A DNA stretch of 45,602 nucleotides from Bremia lactucae (GCF_004359215.1 NC_090623.1:1699401-1745002), one strand, 5' to 3'; positions 1 through 10,707 are shown, numbered from the stretch's first letter. Notes: generated from the sequence alone by a model not told the origin. Made by a program: numbers and translations.

Positions 1-955
1 GATGTTTCCACAGAATCTCAAAGAACGGACTGTCTCTCAAGGCATCCCGGCCTTGAGCAGCGAATTGTTTCTTTTTGTCCGTTTCTAGGACGCTCTCGTC
101 CATTGTAGTGACGAGCAACAGTCCACCAAGTTCTCTTCTGGACTGGTGTGACTATTTCGTGGATATTTCCTTCCTTTATTCGGCAAGGAACAGATCCCAC
201 GACATCTCTGGGAGATTTACTATCGTCTCGGCAGATCTAAAGACTTGCCGGAGCACCTCAACTGAGGATGCCTCCGCAATTTCGTCTTTGACGGCCTCGA
301 ACACCTCGTTCGAAGGCCCGTCCTCTTTATTAGAGACTGATCCAAAGGTCACTCGTTTAGACGTGCCTTTGATCGTCCTAATCTGTCGGGTACTCGTTTT
401 TCGAGTTACCACGACCCTTTTCTGGGAAGCGGGTGCCGTTGCACTCCTGGCTAACGCACCCCTTCCAACCGCACCAGGCTCTAGGCACTGTGCCGGTTTA
501 TGCGACGCATGACTTCGTGTCAGCTCGCCGTCTACTGCCACAGGCTCTCGGCTCTGTGCGGTACTATTGGACGCATGACTACTTGTCATCGCCCTTCTCA
601 CTACACCAGTCGCTCCGAGCTGGGTAGGGCTTTGTGACGGTTCACATCCCGTCAACGCACCCTCAACTGTGTCCGACACGACATCAGTTGCATAGGTTTC
701 TCGCAGGAGCACATCCTTTCCGATGTCTCACGTCGAGTTAGCAACTGTGCGTGTACGCAAGTCTATCCATGGTTGGTGTTTTGCAAACCATGGCATGCCT
801 AGGATGATGTCATATGGACACTCCACACCCATAACTGTGAATTTTACTCTCCAGGAGAAGCCACTGAAACTGAACGCGAGTTCAATTCCTCCGACTTTAC
901 GAGCGCGCCGTTCGCTAAACGAACGGTCGCCTCTCCTCGCTTGCCATCCTGGCAA
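1..955 (-). pseudogene. Ty3/Gypsy element C1: end of protease and PR-RT linker
   Basis: Minus-strand remnant of a Gypsy polyprotein that runs off the left edge. Residues encoded at about 730-860 contain YDIILGMPWFAKHQPWIDL, the C-terminal half of a retropepsin (the ILGxPWL flap-to-core segment and the P-x-ID strand). Below it a 178-residue Ser/Ala/Pro-rich stretch (176-712) is the variable protease-RT linker, which continues toward 1 after a frame change near 180. The DSG/DTG active-site part is not recognisable upstream in frame. Group assignment rests on the gag that follows at 956-2248, which matches the gag at 27571-28730. The family call is firm; the exact edges are not. Confidence 0.75.
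451..595 (-). repeat. Degenerate tandem repeat of about 66 bp in the C1 linker
   Basis: Two imperfect units (about 451-520 and 521-589) encode on the minus strand related 22-residue modules of the form SHAS-x-x-x-AQ-x-x-EP-x-AV. Both contain a GACGCATGAC core followed by a CAGGCTCT-type core. A third, poorer unit may follow toward 430. The repeats lie in the variable linker between protease and RT and are probably unit-length slippage products. Confidence 0.55.
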
Positions 956-2248
956 AGCGACTCATGTATCGCCGGTCTCTGTTTAAGAGCCGCGAGTTCG
1001 CAAAGTTCTGTGATGCACCCGAATCTACGGGAAAGGTCATCACATGGTCATAGCCTCGATCTCGTGAGATTTAGACCAGCAGGGTGGAGGTCTGAAATGC
1101 TGGCACCTCAGGGACTATGCTACCCATTTGTCCGATAACTCTGAACTTAGGGTAGCTTCAGAGTCCGCGTCAGTGAGGCATCCCGCCCCTACTGCGCTCC
1201 TGCATTCCCGAGCCCTCAGTGGTCGATGCAGAACTCACGGGTCTTGCACGCTGGTTCTTGCCGTCACCCTTCGGGTAGGGAGCCTTAACCACCAGCAGGC
1301 ACTTTGGCGTAGGAGCGAGCCGTCATGTGGCCGTGCATGCCGCACTTGTAGCAGACAACGTCTGCATTGCTAACTCCATAGTAGTGGCATCCAACCTCTC
1401 GGTCGATGGCTTATACCAAGCAGCCGCCGAGGCACTGTTGAAGGACCGCTCCTTATTTAAGGCAATTTGGAGTGCCTCTTTATCATCGACGGCACCTTTC
1501 TAAATAGGGTCTGTCGTGATGGGCCGTACTGCAGTCCATTCATGAGCATCGGCACCTTTTTATGTTCCGGTATCGGCCACACTAATGGAGCCGACAGCAA
1601 GCGCATATCCTGTGCATATTTTGAAAGGGATCGCTTCACTTGTCGTGCTCTAAAGAAGCGCGCCTGAGGCAATACTTCGTTGTTAGGCAGATGATACATG
1701 GCGCGAATCGTTGTCTTACATATCGTCATGAAGGGAACGCCTTACCGTCCGCCATAAGCGCTGACCAAGCCAATCTAAAGCCTTACCGCGCAAATGCGAC
1801 ATGGCGTACGACACCATCCGGGTGTCGCCTTTGATAAGCTGCGCCGCATCGCATTGCTCCACGGCTATCCGCCAGTGTAAAATCGTGTGCGCTACAATTC
1901 TGTCGAACTTGAACGGCCGGGCGGAAAGCATCTCAGCAATTTTGCTGAGAGCCTCGCTCCGAGCCTGCTGACGCCTAAGCTCATCCTGAGTCATAGTGAC
2001 GAATTCCAACGCAGCTTGGCTGTGTCTCGGACGCGACCACTTGCTGCCCAAGCCCAAATGCCTTAAACTGCTCCAATTGGGCAACATGTTGTTCAGGAGG
2101 ACTACCCAAGAGCCTGGCCAGGGCTTGTTCCCCAAGTCCCTGCGCCAAGTGCTCTGCCACCTCCCGATGACATTCGGAGAGGTCTGTGAAACGAGTTCAA
2201 TTGATTTTAAGCTCATCCTCACTGACACGCTCAGAGAGACGGGTCATG
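956..2248 (-). pseudogene. Ty3/Gypsy element C1: gag (Retrotrans_gag type)
   Basis: Minus-strand gag reading from an ATG at 2246-2248 (MTRLSERVSEDEL). The central capsid-like part is at about 1457-1830 and resembles the better preserved C2 copy (the RAMYxPPNNEVLxQARxF and LFRKVPS segments). At 1312-1353 a zinc knuckle reads C-x2-C-x4-H-x4-S: the last metal ligand is serine (TCC codon), so the finger is broken. Several stops and frame changes separate the blocks. Gag would form the particle and bind element RNA; this copy cannot make it intact. Confidence 0.8.
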
Positions 2249-2514
2249 AATAGGACTACTACGCGGGCGCTTCTATAGCAACAACGCTCTACTTAAGCAC
2301 ACACCTTCATGCACAGTGAGGTAGTTGGTGGGCGTCTAAGCTACCTCACCCAACGACCTTAGGACAAGTGTCGTCACGGAAAATTAATTTCTATTTATAA
2401 AAAATTAAGCATAAAGCATATTTTTAATTAATCAATAGATGCCACCTCTGTAGATGTGCACTCCTACATTGCGAGCGTATTATTTTTAATACCTAGGATT
2501 ACTATAGCGCTAGC
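2249..2514 (-). mobile_element. C1 leader and truncated LTR remnant
   Basis: No gene. The leader of C1 (2249-2360) matches the leader of C2 near 28731-28862. At 2361 the bases TGTCGTCACGG match the terminus of the C2 inverted repeat at 28857-28922, so this is taken as the inner edge of the group-C LTR. The remaining 150 bp are AT-rich and are cut off by the E1 LTR at 2515. Confidence 0.45.
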
Positions 2515-2972
2515 TGTAACGGGGCACCTTTCAATACTACTGGTAAGTACTAGTTGACCATACACTGATAACAGTGTAGGTTAGGCTTCACGTACACAGT
2601 TTTTTTTAAGAGCTTAGGGTCTTAAGCTACTAAAGGTTATTCAAAGGATTAGTATTAGGAAGAAATATTAATAGAATTAGTTTCCTGCGTAACGATCTTC
2701 CATCTACTACTGAACTTATAATATTAATATCTAACTAAGTATGGCGCCTCCTTACGCACCGCACAATCGTGTGTTGAAATGATTGGCGTGGTTGATTTAG
2801 ACTTAAAACAACCAATCAATAAAGCTTATGTCTAATTGCATCAAAAAGAATATCAAATATGCTATTATTGGAACTATTTAAGTCAAAATTAATAAAGATA
2901 GTTATTTTTTGTACTTCTTTGCTTATTTTCTCTTGTAGGAAATTTACTTATGTAACGAAACACCACGTTACA
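2515..2972 (-). repeat. LTR type B, 3' LTR of element E1
   Basis: 458 bp bounded by TGTAACGGGGCACC and CACGTTACA, the 7-bp inverted ends shared by all E LTRs. It closely resembles the LTRs at 23113-23594 and 36101-36606 (shared CTTTCAATA-ACT and CACTGAT blocks near one end). The bases next to it (2973 onward) read on the minus strand as a purine-rich GGGGTGGTGGTGA tract, the expected polypurine tract before a 3' LTR. This fixes the gag-pol sense of E1 as minus. No duplicate of the left flank was found because E1 is truncated on the other side. Confidence 0.85.
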
Positions 2973-3344
2973 TCACCACCACCCCTTAATCAACTGTCAC
3001 TACAGTGATTGATGTAGGGTGACAGGGCGATCATTAAGTGTTTCCTTGTAATTAGCATTATTGTTTTTCTGAATTAAATACCAATTTTATTAGCATTATG
3101 ATTTAATCAAATAACCCGTTTTGTTTGCAATATGATCTTAATCAAAATATCGATTTTATTTGCATTCTTGATTTTGACCAAGATCAAGATGGCGACAAAC
3201 AAGTCTGAGCGCGTGGACCGCGAGGCCGCTAAGCTGGCAGCTGCACAGATCAGTGTAGCTGTCAGTAAGGCAAATGTTTCAGTAGACGCTTATGCGTCAA
3301 CTGCGTGGGATATGTCACCTCCTGCTCCCATTGGAGTTGACTGG

Positions 3345-3964
3345 TGTAACGGGGTGTATCGCTACATGAAATTAACACTTAAAGGTTGTTATTAATACAT
3401 TATCTAAAAGATAGATAATATTTGGAGAATGTTACTTTTAATAATAAAATTCGGAAAGCTTATCCATTGGTAGATATAGATCATTATATTTACTTGCTCC
3501 GCAGTCCAGTCAGCCTCATCGTGACTGTTTACTAGTCTATCAGAATGAGCCCTCTCATTCGAAGGCTCAGTCAGCCGCCTGACGTATATCAGGCGACTGT
3601 TCCATTCTCAACAGTAGGAGACGTTTCAAACACCCTTTATATTTGTATTTCTATCGTCGAGAGTACGTCTGAATGATGGGATGTCATATTACTTTGCTGC
3701 ATGAAGCGTGATTTACCAGCCAGCCACCATCCCAGCCACCGCGCGCAAAGAGAGAGATAGAAAAGAATTTATTACAGGTTTTGTATTAGTATAAAATTAA
3801 GTTGGTAATAGATAGATAGAAACAGAAGAACCTATTATATATTAAACACAGCTTACTTTTAACCCTCTTTGAAGCAAGTGTTTTGAAGAGAGTCTTCTTT
3901 GCACGTGAAGTGACGTGTAGCACCACTTGCACTAAAGGAGTACAAGTCGGCAGTGCCCGCTACA
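3345..3964 (-). mobile_element. Solo LTR (type A1) with 5-bp target duplication, inserted in the E1 aORF
   Basis: 620 bp starting TGTAACGGGGTG and ending GCCCGCTACA, flanked on both sides by ACTGG (3340-3344 and 3965-3969), a perfect 5-bp target-site duplication. Joining the flanks restores continuity with the E2 aORF, proving insertion into E1. It is about 170 bp longer than other type-A LTRs because about 3512-3738 carries foreign sequence, part of which (3527-3607) is the reverse complement of aORF sequence at about 45037-45118. Confidence 0.9.
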
Positions 3965-4483
3965 ACTGGGGTTTGTCATCTGTTGATGACATGTAGATGA
4001 CGGGGACACGTCACCCGCTACACCAGTCGTAGGTGACTGGTCCAAGTCACCTGCATCGCCCGACTCAGTGGTGACTGGGAAGGCCGCCGGATCACCTCTC
4101 CCACCGGGCCCAGCCCGTTAAGCCTTTGGTTCTTAACGTGACTACAAAAACATGGTGACGAGGTTGTTAAACTTGTCGGACCTCTTTGGCGGGGAGTCAT
4201 CATCAGATGACTCCGAGGGCGATGACCAAAACTCTGGTGACGTTAGTGTTTGTCACCAGGAATAGCGTGGTCGCGAAGGTAAGAGTGCTGCTGGTGGTGC
4301 TAGTTTGTATCACCAGAAAAAAGGATGAATCTAGAGATCGCCCCCAGGGCCAAGTTGACGTTAACGTTAACATGCGCCAGCAGGAGACGGACCGCAATAC
4401 GTTGCGGTTCGCTCCTGAAATGAGGCCTTGGTTACTTTCTAAGAGAAACCTCATTCGTTGGTCTGGTGTGACCAACGATCAAA

Positions 4484-4775
4484 AGCGAAATACCACTTCT
4501 TGGGTGCATCGTCGGTAAACACGGCGCGCGCCCTAATCCCGAAAAGATCAAGGCAATCACCGACTGGCCAGTTCCAGTCGATGTCAAGGGACTTAGAAAG
4601 TTCCTTGATTTAGCGGCGTACTTGCACAAGTACTCTCGCAATTATGCCGAGATGACAGTTCATCTCTCTCGTCTCTTGAAAAAAGACGAAATGGTTATGG
4701 AATGCTGATTGTCAGCGTTCGTTTGAAGGTATCAAGCAAAGCTTGATGCGATAGCCCATCTTGGCGATTATCATA
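4484..4775 (+). repeat. RT/RNase H-junction fragment of pol inserted into the E1 aORF
   Basis: This stretch matches pol of E2 (about 26640-26937, plus strand there): the SWVHRR/GCIVG region, the ITDWPxPVDVKGLRKF segment and the NADCQRSFEGIKQSLM segment. It interrupts the aORF between GACCAACGATC and CATATTCCGA, sequences that are nearly adjacent in E2 (24356-24380) and E4 (37362-37384). It is therefore a secondary insertion of about 290 bp in the opposite orientation to E1 pol. Confidence 0.75.
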
Positions 4776-6675
4776 TTCCGATATTCGACTCATCATGGCT
4801 TCACAAGCCTGGTGAGGTTGAAACAGAATTCTTCATCAATGCCTTTTACCGGCATCGGTGGTACACTTGCAAACGAACAAAGGATGTCAAACCTTTGTTC
4901 CGAGCTTGGACAGCCTTTGTATAGAATGTACATAACATAGGCTGTGAGGTCTGGCTTGACAAGCTAAATGCTTTCCGTGAACGGTTCCAGAACGGACCGT
5001 ACTCGGTGCACCCTATAAGTTGCACCCTATGTTTAGAGAGGCACGGATTCTTGCCTCTCGTGGGGAGACTCATGTCCATGCTGTTTTAAGGGTGCAGGTA
5101 AATGCCCTAAGGAAGCATATTCCTCAAAGATCCCCATTGGAGGACTCTCATCTCTTACGAGATGCGTCAAGGGATCGATAACCTTCAATACTTTTTTGCT
5201 CGGGAAGCACTCGTTCTCCGTTGGACCTTTTACCAAGGAGGATGGGTCTCGTCGTAATGTAAGACGAGACCCGGAACGTCCAATATCAGTTAGGAACGAG
5301 GTTCCCAACTATCATGCGAGGGCGGACACCCTCGCCAACGAACGAGATAACTCACTCGAACCTCTTTGCCTCACGGTGGCTCAAGAATCTTTTAACAAGA
5401 AAGCGCTTCTCACCACCCGAACCCATCAATGGATGTGGGGGGGGAATCGGATTCGCCTCGTTTGACGAGCCCGATTCAGCATTGTAATTCGAATCACACC
5501 CTTTTTTCCTTAAGAGGGAATCTTGACCACGAGCAATTTCGTCGCCGCGCATTAGCGGTGACGGTCGACAATGTTTCTCGTGACCAGGTAAAAAGTTGTG
5601 CGCAGATTGAGACTGAACAAACTGGCGAACGAAAAGAAGCTGTTGACTGTTCGTCAGAAGATTTTCTTTCTTGTAGGAAAGAGTGGATCGTCTTGCTCAA
5701 AAGAAATAGACCCTGTTCTGAGACAATAAGTCTTTAGCTGGGAGCCATAAGGCTTTAGCTGATGCCCTTGACCGTTCCGGTGTAATCCGGATCGGAAGAA
5801 GCCTCGTACTGATGGCGTGAGCGGAGACGACCAGCAAAAAAAGTAGGATGCGTACGCATTCTACGAGGCAGCTCGATCGTGTATGCATTGCCTTAGCGAT
5901 GTAATACACGAAACGGGCCGATATACCTGGGCAGTAATTTATTACTGCCTACACTCGTCACTACGTGCTTTGGTGGGTTTACCGTAGACAGTATGACTAG
6001 GTCATTAATTTTAAATTTAAGTGTGTTTGCTTTTCCATTTTTGTCAGAGTTCCGTATCTGTCGGTCCACCGCACTAGCGATGGAATCCCGTACAAATGGA
6101 CCACTGCTTCGCTAGCCAGCAGGAAACCACCTGCTGACTCGATTTTATTTTTGTTTCAGTGCAACCGGCTCGCACTGCGGAGATATTCATCTCTTCACGA
6201 TTGAGAGCATTATCATTAATAGTATTGTTTTCGATGCTGAGTCTTCCAGCATCGTTGTCTAAGTCAGTAAAAGCATAACTGTTATTACTGAGTTTGTCCA
6301 CTTCAATGTTAGTAAACTCAACATTCGTATCCTTCGCATTGAACCTTAGGGCTAATGAGTCATGAGCAAGAGCTAAAGCTTCTTTGCTCGAGCGAGTCCC
6401 TCCCCCCTTAAATAAGAGTTACTCTCAAACAGCATAGGGATACGAGGGTGTCGTAAGCCATTCACGAAAAATGGTGTATGCTTTGTAGAAGCATGCGCTG
6501 AATTGTTGATGGCAAATTCTACATCGGCAAGAACTCGCTCCAGCTGTCAAAAGAGTGGACGTGTCCGAGACGTATCTCTTAGAGAATACGGTTTGCACGG
6601 TCCGTCTGACCATCTGTTTCAGGATGATCAGAAGTTGACATTTTTAAATGTGATCCAAGTGATTTGAACACTGTT

Positions 6676-6872
6676 AGCTACTAATTCCAACCGAGGTCGA
6701 AACGATCGCCATGATGGGACGCATTTAGCAGCAACCGCTAACAATAAAGTCTGCAGTCGCCGCCTAATTTGTTCCCAACTAAGTTTTGCCACAGTTCACG
6801 TGGAAGTTTTTTAGGTGTGGTAATGATCCTTCCGCAGGTTCATCTACGGAAACCTTGTTACGACTTCACCTT
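6676..6872 (-). rRNA. Captured rDNA fragment: 3' end of 18S rRNA plus ITS1
   Basis: Plus bases 6821-6872 are the reverse complement of the eukaryotic 18S 3' end (TAATGATCCTTCCGCAGG, then CTACGGAAACCTTGTTACGA), with one change from the common form in the primer-like block. Bases 6676-6820 are the adjoining ITS1 in reverse: CCACACC then a run of A and CTTCCACGTGAACTGT at its start, ATCATGGCGATCGTTT further on, and a TAGTAGCT end, all recognised from Peronosporaceae ITS1. The piece sits inside the E1 integrase core and is too short to be an active rRNA gene. Confidence 0.85.
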
Positions 6873-7154
6873 TACCTTTGCATTCTTAACGTATTTTTGT
6901 TACCATCTCCTTCAATGGCTAGTTATACAGGTTTGCGGCTGCGGTAGTACTAAAATCAATAATAGAGCATAGCTTAAACCAGTAATGCTCACTAACTCAG
7001 CCGCAGGGTGTTAATTAGAAAGTGGTATTGAGGATGGTAGTGACTTGTTCACGACTGCAGATTCTCATGCTGAATCTGGAAATTCTCATGCTACAATTCG
7101 CAATGAAAATTTTGCACGGAGATTTTAAGCTTGAGCTCATCCCGCCGTGGATCG
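6873..7154. other. Unidentified part of the insert in the E1 integrase
   Basis: Sequence between the 18S fragment and the resumption of integrase homology (GGGTCTCGATCTGAGACC). It does not continue as 18S and I recognise no family. It holds a short direct repeat of ATTCTCATGCT (near 7060 and 7081) and no convincing ORF. Confidence 0.4.
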
Positions 7155-7849
7155 AGGGTCTCGATCTGAGACCAGTTCAAAATGTAACCCATCAAGTAAA
7201 AGATCGTTTTAATAAAGCCACGAGCACAGCTTTTGGCTGTGATCGACTCCGGGACGGCAGCAAGATGTACCATCTTGCTTAAACGCTCAGCAAAAACAAG
7301 AATACCATTATTCTTATGGGTGACTTCAAAGAATCCGAGGACGAAGTTCATAGATACGGACTGCCAGCACTCTGCCGGAAAAGGCAGAGGATGTAACGGA
7401 GCACGGGATGAAGCACTGGGCACGGGATGAAGCACTGGGGTTTCTTGTTGACAAACTTCTCAAGCACGTATGTGCTTGTGGACGAACACATACTGGCGTG
7501 GCCAGTAGAAGTCGGAACTTATCGTGAGAAATGTCTTCTCCCGTCCACGATGACCACTTTTTGGTGCATCGTGGTACTCATACATGATGCGTAATCGCAG
7601 ATCATTATGGGTAGGGATGATGACACGAGGTGTGTCGCCAGCAATGGCTGAACAATACAATTAACCGTTGCGCGTTGTATATCTATCTGTTGAGGATCGA
7701 TACAACTTCGACAACCCTTCTAAGGATTGTTGGGATGGATCTCTTAGGTAATCCATCAACCCTGTAAGAGCCTTATCTTCATGTTAAGCTCTTCTAACGT
7801 CGTCATTTAATGTTGACATCGGAACACTTATTATTGCAACAGTGATCTT

Positions 7850-9240
7850 ATGGTCACTGTTGCGCAGCCAGCTCAAAATAGGGCCGGCGCGAAAGGGCAT
7901 CAGCGACAACGCTTAGTCGTCTTGATTTATACTCCACGGAGAAGTTATACTCCGCAAAGGAAGACAACCATCTCGCCATTCTATGCGAGAGGTGTGGACT
8001 GCTTATGGCCGTGCGTAAAGACGCATGGTCCGTATATTCAATGAACGGTCTATCTTCCAAGAGGTAGACCCTAACTTAGCCAGTGCGTATTTCATGGCAA
8101 GGAGTTCCTTATCATACACTAAATAGTTGCGTTCGCTGGTTGAAATTGACGCGATTGAAAATAGACGACGCGCTCTGCGCCGTCTGTGACATATTGCGTT
8201 AACGCACAGCCGAATGCAAAATCGCTGGCGTCAGGGACGACATGAAAAGGTCGATCTCGGTCTGCAATCGCCAGGATTGGCGATTGCATCCAGCTTTTCT
8301 TAATATCATCGAAGGAAAGCTGACAATCAGGGTTCCATGACAACTTTACGTTTTTTCTTCAACAAAGAAGAAAGATATACTGTCATTTTAGCACAAGTAC
8401 GTGAGTACTTGTGCAAAAATGCCGCTAAACGAGGAACTGTTTTAGTCCCTTACATCGACTGGTACAAGCCAGTCGGTGATCGCCTTGATCTTTTTCTGAA
8501 TCGCGGCATTCACCGTGTTTACCCACGATGCACCCAAGAAGAGGTATTTCGCTTGCAGCGAATATACATTTCTGCATGCAACTTGTGCTTACGCATAAGG
8601 GTAAGAACCTTTCGGACGTGGATACGATGAACTTCAACATCCGGCGTTCCGTTCATGGGTCTGCTATGAACGAAGTCGTCATCATAATAGCTCGGTACAA
8701 AATCCCGCCCCGATCTCAATAGATTGGTTACACGTTTGTCAAATGTCGCAGGGGCATTACTAAACCCCTGTGGCATGACTAGCCACTCCCATAGCATACT
8801 ACTTGGGGGTGATTACTGCTGTGAGCGGAATATCTTGTTCACGCACAAGGATCTGATAGAATCCATCCAGCAGATTCATTGACGAAAAGATAGTACTCTT
8901 TGACATGCCATCAATGATTACATATTTTCGTGGTATCGGCGTTTGAGCCGGTACAGTTGCAGTATTCAGTTTATTGAATGCATGCACTATCCGCCAACCT
9001 CCTGTTGCATTGCGCACACAGAAGGTTGTAGAGCTATGTGGGAAAGTTGATTCCCTCACATGGCCCGCTGCTAAGCATTCGGCAAAGAATTTGTCGATCG
9101 CTATTACTTGTTCACGACGCAACGGCAATTGATTCATACCACAGTATTTCGAACCTGGGATAAGGTCGATTTCGTGTCGAGTGCCTTTGTCGTTAGGCAA
9201 CTCGCACGGTACTGATTCAGGGAAGACATCCTAAAATTCA
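7850..9240 (-). pseudogene. Element E1 pol: reverse transcriptase and RNase H
   Basis: Read from about 9200 downward: RT N-terminal blocks (NQLPLRREQVIAIDKFF, GGWRIVHAFNKLNTA, TPIPRKYVIIDGMSK), the LLDGFYQILVREQDIP palm segment, a frame break at about 8798, then MPQGFSNAPATF and the catalytic box SYYDDDFVHS (about 8670-8700), in which YxDD is kept. Thumb/connection follows with stops; RNase H at 7854-8343 keeps the DASDFAFG segment and YTDHASLRTA. The RNase H ends in VVADALSRR, the usual junction to integrase. Broken by at least three frame changes. Confidence 0.85.
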
Positions 9241-10112
9241 ACTAAATCTTTATGCATATGGGTTGTTTTCAAAGACTCCCAGGATCGGGACGTAAAACGT
9301 ATAATCCGAATCTTCTCATTCAGGACACTTTCGTTTATCGATGAGCTATTGAGAATCCGTTCGTTCTCAAGAAATACGATTGCCGACCGAATATTGGCCA
9401 CGTTGTCGTCATCTGTGACAAGTAGGCAGATCTGCTTGACTTTACTACTACGCAGATCAGCAAAAACCGTTTCGATTATAGCGTTGGCAATCGAGTTATC
9501 TCCGAAGTTAACTTCGGAGGCGCTAATAGATCAAGTGTATAAGCGCCTACACTTGATCCATTGTTTACTAAGACATTGATTGTCTCAGTTTCTTCTTTGG
9601 AACTTATTTCCAAAGGTACCTGGGAACCTTAGACCACAGGTTTCCGGGGACTTCTTCTCTCAGAAATTATTTGGTGAATATCCTCCCCAACATCCTCTAG
9701 CTGTGGTTGCGCTACCACAGCGATATCCTTCACGATCGACTCTCCAGTCGAGCAAGGACTTTCGCACTCTCTCTTATAGACGGGCGTTCCAAATTCTCTT
9801 GGATGTTGCTTTTCAAGAAAGCATCCTTGTTTCGTACCTCTTAACTTATTCGAGTGGTTGAACTTCGACGCTGCCTGTGCTTGTGCACTTCCGTCAATAA
9901 CTATGTCCACGTCACAATAGCGGACCTTCGATGTTGCATTTGCTCGTGCACAGCCGTCGGGATCTAACTCCACAATGTGCTGGGTATTCACACTGAGGTC
10001 TTGTGCAGTCATGCTAACGACCGAACCACAAGTGAGGCCATCGCACTCACTCGTACGACATCCACACGCCTGTAACGCTCAAAGACGTTCATTAGTTGGC
10101 CATGATGAACGA
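9241..10112 (-). pseudogene. Element E1: protease-RT linker, truncated end of the element
   Basis: The minus strand at 9629-10012 is open for 127 residues and resembles the linker region of E4 (41640-42168): same order of Cys/Ala-rich repeats (GCARANATSKV..., GSAQAQAASKF). Homology with E3 and E4 stops at about 10112, just after a GATGAACGAGAG block, so gag, protease and the 5' LTR of E1 are missing. The boundary abuts a MULE fragment. Confidence 0.6.
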
Positions 10113-10400
10113 GAGACAATTATTAAATTGTTCTAGAAGGGACAACAGCATTGTGAAGCGAACCACCTGCTGACTTGCCGTATTCCCAAGCCTGCGTACG
10201 GAAGAATATGCACTAAGATGCACAAGGTCATGGTTTTGAGCACCATTATCTATCTCCAACTTCCAAGCTCTTTGCTTTAAAGTGACTTGGAAAGGATAGT
10301 TCAAGCACTTATGGCTTCGCTTACTTGAATTTTCGGGACGGTCTGGGTCATGATGGGATACCAGCATTCTTGTATTTAAAAAAATCTTTACTTGCACTTC
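10092..10400 (-). pseudogene. Fragment of a MULE FAR1-type DNA-binding domain
   Basis: A 101-residue minus-strand ORF. Its residues about 29-75 (SHKCLNYPFQVTLKQ, then WKLEIDNGAQNHDLVH and SAYSSVRRL) look like the WRKY-GCM1/FAR1 zinc-binding N-terminus of Mutator-like transposases: Cys near the start, N-H-D at the end. The rest of the transposase is absent. The last residues come from E1 sequence, so the ORF is chimeric. Family assignment is by motif only. Confidence 0.45.
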
Positions 10401-10707
10401 GTTCTAGGACGGTTCCAACTTTTCTAAACCGCGCAAAAAAGTCAATGGAAAGCCGTCAGATAACGCCGCAGTTGGTGATCGTGCACGGAGAGTTTGGCGT
10501 TGATCTATGTAATGCAATGTGATACGCTGTAATTCAGAAATTAAATTGACTAAAAACTGCATGAAGTGAGTTTAGAAATTCTCTTCCTAAAATGTGGTTT
10601 TACTCTTTTTAAACCCATACGGCAATTTTTCGTTCAATAGTAGTAATTGTCCCGTCCTATCCTATATATTGATGTTTTGTCCTCTTTTTTAGCGCTCAGA
10701 CTCATGT
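10401..10707. other. Intergenic, 3' side of the PP2C gene
   Basis: No gene or repeat recognised. This is the downstream flank of the minus-strand PP2C gene, with T-rich stretches on the plus strand (A-rich in the transcript) near 10590-10690 that could serve 3'-end formation; no single polyadenylation signal stands out. Confidence 0.5.

Larger units (their letters stand above)
3189..5846 (+). pseudogene. Antisense ORF (aORF) of element E1, disrupted
   Basis: Plus-strand ORF remnant, opposite to gag-pol of the same element. It begins ATGGCGACAAACAAGTCTG at 3189, encoding a charged Ala-rich N-terminus (MATNKSERVDREAAKLAAAQ). A solo LTR splits it at 3345-3964 and a pol fragment at 4484-4775. 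After that come the core motif YRHRWYTC...LFRAW (about 4845-4915), the Cys-rich knuckle region (about 5070-5105, His lost) and the coiled-coil tail (LDHEQFRR...AVTVDNVSRDQ) up to a TAG at 5844. Many stops and frame changes show it is dead. The order is the same as in E2 and E4. No known function can be assigned. Confidence 0.7.
5847..7660 (-). pseudogene. Element E1 pol: integrase and C-terminal tail
   Basis: Minus-strand integrase remnants. The N-terminal HHCC region is encoded near 7460-7660 (YEYHDAPKSGHRGREKT). The start of the DDE core is near 7290-7390 (WQSVSMNFVLGFF, then KMVHLAAVPESITA); here the expected Asp of the SxDF motif is Asn. At about 7154 the core is cut by the rDNA-containing insert, resuming at about 6675 and running down through AFT-x-LDND and the C-terminal tail, which overlaps the aORF end. 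Many stops and frame changes are present; the gene is not functional. Confidence 0.75.

Noticed and set aside
433..640. CRISPR-like array
   Set aside because: Only two or three degenerate coding repeats with no spacers, in a eukaryotic retroelement.
176..712. Possible secreted RxLR-type effector
   Set aside because: No signal peptide or RxLR-EER arrangement; position and context show it is the retroelement linker.
2515..3344. LTR at 2515 as 5' LTR of a plus-oriented element
   Set aside because: The adjacent tract is purine-rich on the minus strand and gag-pol homology is minus, so it is a 3' LTR.
4186..4518. Independent small gene
   Set aside because: It is an out-of-frame stretch of the E1 aORF that runs into the inserted pol fragment.
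6821..6872. Functional 18S rRNA locus
   Set aside because: Only about 52 bp of 18S, embedded in a dead integrase.
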